DNA from: CAKVOD01 sp050872805
GTDB taxonomy: Bacteria; Bacillota; Clostridia; Christensenellales; UBA1242
Length of the DNA stretch: 9,234 bases
Direction of reading: 5' to 3'
Assembly (NCBI GenBank): GCA_050872805.1
Contig: JBNMHN010000049.1
Coordinates: forward strand, 1 to 9,234
The translations under genes were made by a program, and so were the position numbers. A model generated the notes under the pieces. The model searched no databases, had not been told where the DNA came from, and saw only the letters and a list, made by a program, of their open reading frames with translations. Shown one piece after another: positions 6,901 through 9,234 of this stretch. Within the stretch, counting starts at the first letter, position 1; each line of letters begins with the position of its first letter.

Positions 6901-9234
6901 ATGCAAAGGTTTATTCCAAGAAAAACAAAAGTTAAGATGCAGTTTTTGAAAAACATAACTCTTAGCGATATGATTTTGGCATTGATTGCAATTATAGGCT
7001 TCATCCTATTTTTGCAAAGCAACCTGCCATACAAAATATACATAGCGATAGCGTGGCTAGCACTTTTTGTGAGCCTTTGGATGCCTGTTGCAGACGGGAT
7101 TCGACTATACCTCACAATCGGGCTCGCGTTCAGGTTTTTGGCGCTGAAAAAAAAGTTTAGCAAGCATATGATGCGCAAATATTCGCCAATGACTGAAATT
7201 ATTCCGTACGACGCAATTGTTGAAGGGCGTTTCATTAGTTATCAACGCGAATATTACGCGCAAGTCATTGAAATTGAACCCGTTGAGTTCTTTATGCTCA
7301 ACGACTATAAGCAAAATTTGCTCATCAACACAATCGGCAACGCGCTCAAGCGTTTGACTGAAACGCAGCAAGCCAGCATCGTCAAAATCAATAAAGCAAT
7401 GATTTTTGACAAATACCTGCTCGCCGAGGAACGCAAGTACGACGGGCTTATGGAACTGCAAAGTGAAGGCGAAATGACCGCCGACGAAATCGAAGTGCGC
7501 TCCGAAATCTTTGAAGCGCGCCTAGATTACCTCCGCACAATTAATGACGATGATAGAATTTATAAGGATTCATACTATCTTGTCGTGTATGATAAGGATA
7601 AAGAACAACTTGAAATCACCACCGACGGTATGTTGACCGCGCTCCGCACAAGCTCAACGCCAATCTCAGCGCACGCTCTGCAAGCGCAAGAGTTGACAGT
7701 ATTTTTGAAAGCCAACTACGGCAAGGACTTTGACGAGCGCGAAATTGAAATCGTACCACTTAGCGAACAAGTCAAGTGGGCAACGCCCGACAAGGTCGAG
7801 TTCAAAATGGGCAAAACAATAATTGACGGCAAACCATATAAAAACTTTGTCATCACCGACTATCCAATTACAGTCGACAACGGTTGGGGTTATAACATCT
7901 TCAGCCTTGATCGTACTAAAGTTGTCGTAAATATAAAACCAGTTCCGCGTTTGAAAGCGGAAAAGCAAATTGACCGCGCACTAATTGAAATGGAATCTCA
8001 ATCATCATATTCACTAAAAAGTTCTAAACAAATTGAATATCAAACACACATCGGCACTTTGCGCGAGTTGCTATCCGACATAAAGAACGCGAATGAAGAT
8101 TTGTACGATGTTAATATCCACATTGTGTGCGAAGAATCTGCTAAAAAGGAAGTTCGTGCAACACTCAAGCAAAACGGCTTTAGGTATTCCGAAATGTTTG
8201 GGCGCCAAGTCGACGAATTTGTCAGCAACAACATCTCAAAAATTGATAAAGTCAAAGACGCCGTCCGTGGCATTCACACTAGTTCACTCGCAGGAATGTT
8301 CCCATTCATCAGCAACGCGTTGCAAGACGAAAGCGGCTTCTACCTCGGCTATAACTCACTGCCAGTGTTTGTCGACTTCTACAAAAGAGACTCCGTCCGC
8401 GTCAACAGTAACATCGTCGTCGTCGGTAAATCAGGTTCAGGTAAGTCATTTGCAACCAAAACATTGCTTGCGAACCTCGCCGCCGACAACGCGCGCATAT
8501 TCATTCTCGACCCCGAGGACGAATACGCTCCACTTGTTAAAAACTTGAAAGGAAAACTCATCGACGTCGGTTCCAGCCGCAGCGGTATCCTCAACCCGTT
8601 CCACATCAACGCGTCATTGCAAGATGATGACGACGAATACGGCATCAAAGTCGAGGATATGACGGAAGAAGAGTACGAAGAATACGAAAAGAAGAAAAAG
8701 GACAAAGGCGTCGGCGACGCATACGCCTTGCACCTGCAATTCTTGGAAGAGTTCTTCCGTATCATTATGGAAGGTATGCCTAGCGATGCATTCGAGCTTT
8801 TGAACTCGCTCGTCGCAGATGTCTATAAATTGAAAGGCATCACAATGCAAACCAACATCACAAAACTAAAGCCCGAAGATTTCCCAATCTTTGACGACCT
8901 ATACAAAATGATTTTGGAGAGAATTGAAATCGAAAAGGACGAATATATCAAACGCAACCTTCAAATCATCGAAAACTACGTCAAAAAGTTTGCAACAGGT
9001 GGACGTAACAGTAAACTTTGGAACGGGCCAACATCAATCGAAACAGCGGAAAACTTTGTTACATTCTCATTCTTGTCATTGATTTCAAACCGTAACACAA
9101 TTACAACCAACGCGCAAATGTTGCTTGTCTTTAAGTATCTTGAAAACGAAATCATTAGAAACAAGGACTTCAATACCTTGAACAAGAGTAACCGTAAAAT
9201 CGTCATCGCGGTCGACGAAGCGCACACCTTCATC
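6901..9234 (+). CDS. VirB4/TraE-type conjugation ATPase with N-terminal PrgI-like membrane domain (3' end cut by window)
   Basis: The frame is open for all 778 codons to the window edge, so the C terminus is missing. Residues 1-20 begin with IPRKTKVKMQF and are followed by two hydrophobic helices (~23-38 and ~46-61), the layout of the small PrgI (VirB3-like) subunit. Residues ~78-500 match the VirB4 N-terminal region in style (IPYDAIVEGRFISY, QVIEIEPVEFF). The P-loop is GKSGSGKS at 509-516, then FILDPEDEYAPL (534-545), GILNPFHI (562-569), and Walker B IVIAVDEAH (767-775). VirB4 proteins are cytoplasmic-face ATPases that power type IV secretion or conjugative transfer. Residues ~574-604 are a very acidic then lysine-rich insert after NPFHI. 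The gene is coupled to the upstream Ig-like protein gene. The family call is firm; the PrgI assignment rests on layout and is less certain. Cargo (DNA or protein) cannot be told from the window. Confidence 0.9.
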   Translation, partial: MQRFIPRKTKVKMQFLKNITLSDMILALIAIIGFILFLQSNLPYKIYIAIAWLALFVSLWMPVADGIRLYLTIGLAFRFLALKKKFSKHMMRKYSPMTEIIPYDAIVEGRFISYQREYYAQVIEIEPVEFFMLNDYKQNLLINTIGNALKRLTETQQASIVKINKAMIFDKYLLAEERKYDGLMELQSEGEMTADEIEVRSEIFEARLDYLRTINDDDRIYKDSYYLVVYDKDKEQLEITTDGMLTALRTSSTPISAHALQAQELTVFLKANYGKDFDEREIEIVPLSEQVKWATPDKVEFKMGKTIIDGKPYKNFVITDYPITVDNGWGYNIFSLDRTKVVVNIKPVPRLKAEKQIDRALIEMESQSSYSLKSSKQIEYQTHIGTLRELLSDIKNANEDLYDVNIHIVCEESAKKEVRATLKQNGFRYSEMFGRQVDEFVSNNISKIDKVKDAVRGIHTSSLAGMFPFISNALQDESGFYLGYNSLPVFVDFYKRDSVRVNSNIVVVGKSGSGKSFATKTLLANLAADNARIFILDPEDEYAPLVKNLKGKLIDVGSSRSGILNPFHINASLQDDDDEYGIKVEDMTEEEYEEYEKKKKDKGVGDAYALHLQFLEEFFRIIMEGMPSDAFELLNSLVADVYKLKGITMQTNITKLKPEDFPIFDDLYKMILERIEIEKDEYIKRNLQIIENYVKKFATGGRNSKLWNGPTSIETAENFVTFSFLSLISNRNTITTNAQMLLVFKYLENEIIRNKDFNTLNKSNRKIVIAVDEAHTFI

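Noticed and set aside
8093..8548. A 151-codon + strand frame inside the VirB4 gene
   Set aside because: It overlaps the P-loop coding region in another frame. The VirB4 frame is clearly the coding one.
1..9234. CRISPR array, tRNA, rRNA, transposase or integrase
   Set aside because: No regularly spaced repeats, cloverleaf-like segment, rRNA-like sequence or recombinase motif was seen on either strand.

Overview
The window reads like the chromosome of a low-GC Gram-positive bacterium, most likely an uncultured Clostridia/Firmicutes-type gut organism. This is inferred from strong AGGAG ribosome binding sites, AT-leaning codon use, InlB-type (Listeria-Bacteroides) and GLUG-like surface repeats, Big_2-like Ig domains, and a Gram-positive PrgI/VirB4-type conjugation ATPase. 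The standard bacterial code fits: TGA and TAA act as stops and Trp is TGG. All supported genes lie on the + strand.

Layout. (1) 46-1285: a two-gene housekeeping operon, a NYN-domain (PIN-like) putative nuclease followed by a family I inorganic pyrophosphatase, closed by several hairpins and a strong 15-bp-stem terminator (1422-1461). (2) 1449-3433: a single-gene unit with a canonical promoter nested in the preceding terminator. It encodes a secreted GLUG/InlB-repeat surface protein whose signal-peptide coding region is interrupted by a run of 12 Gs (1530-1541). With 12 Gs the ATG frame stops after 11 codons. With 11 (or 14) Gs the ATG is in frame with a complete signal peptide and a 601-residue protein. 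This is the signature of a phase-variable (ON/OFF) surface protein, captured here in the OFF state unless the G count is a sequencing error. A 14-bp perfect-stem terminator ends the unit. (3) 3434-3700: an intergenic stretch with a GC-richer dispersed repeat of the 'GTCATTGCGAG...GCAATCT' type, bracketed by near-identical direct repeats. (4) 3701-9234: a strong promoter (TTGACT-17-TATAAT) with a palindrome over its -10, driving a 1039-aa membrane-anchored or secreted Ig-like protein. Nine bases after its stop comes a VirB4-family ATPase with a PrgI-like two-helix membrane domain at its N terminus, which runs off the end of the window just after Walker B.

How they may work together. The last two genes look like the start of a type IV secretion or conjugation operon: a giant surface or channel-associated Ig-like protein plus the motor ATPase. 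The phase-variable repeat protein just upstream is a separate transcription unit but may serve the same cell-surface or contact biology. No relaxase, coupling protein, integrase or att site lies in the window, so whether this is an integrative conjugative element or a resident secretion locus cannot be decided here. The most notable observations are the poly-G switch, the AT-rich mosaic segment inside the switched gene, and the Ig-protein/PrgI-VirB4 operon.
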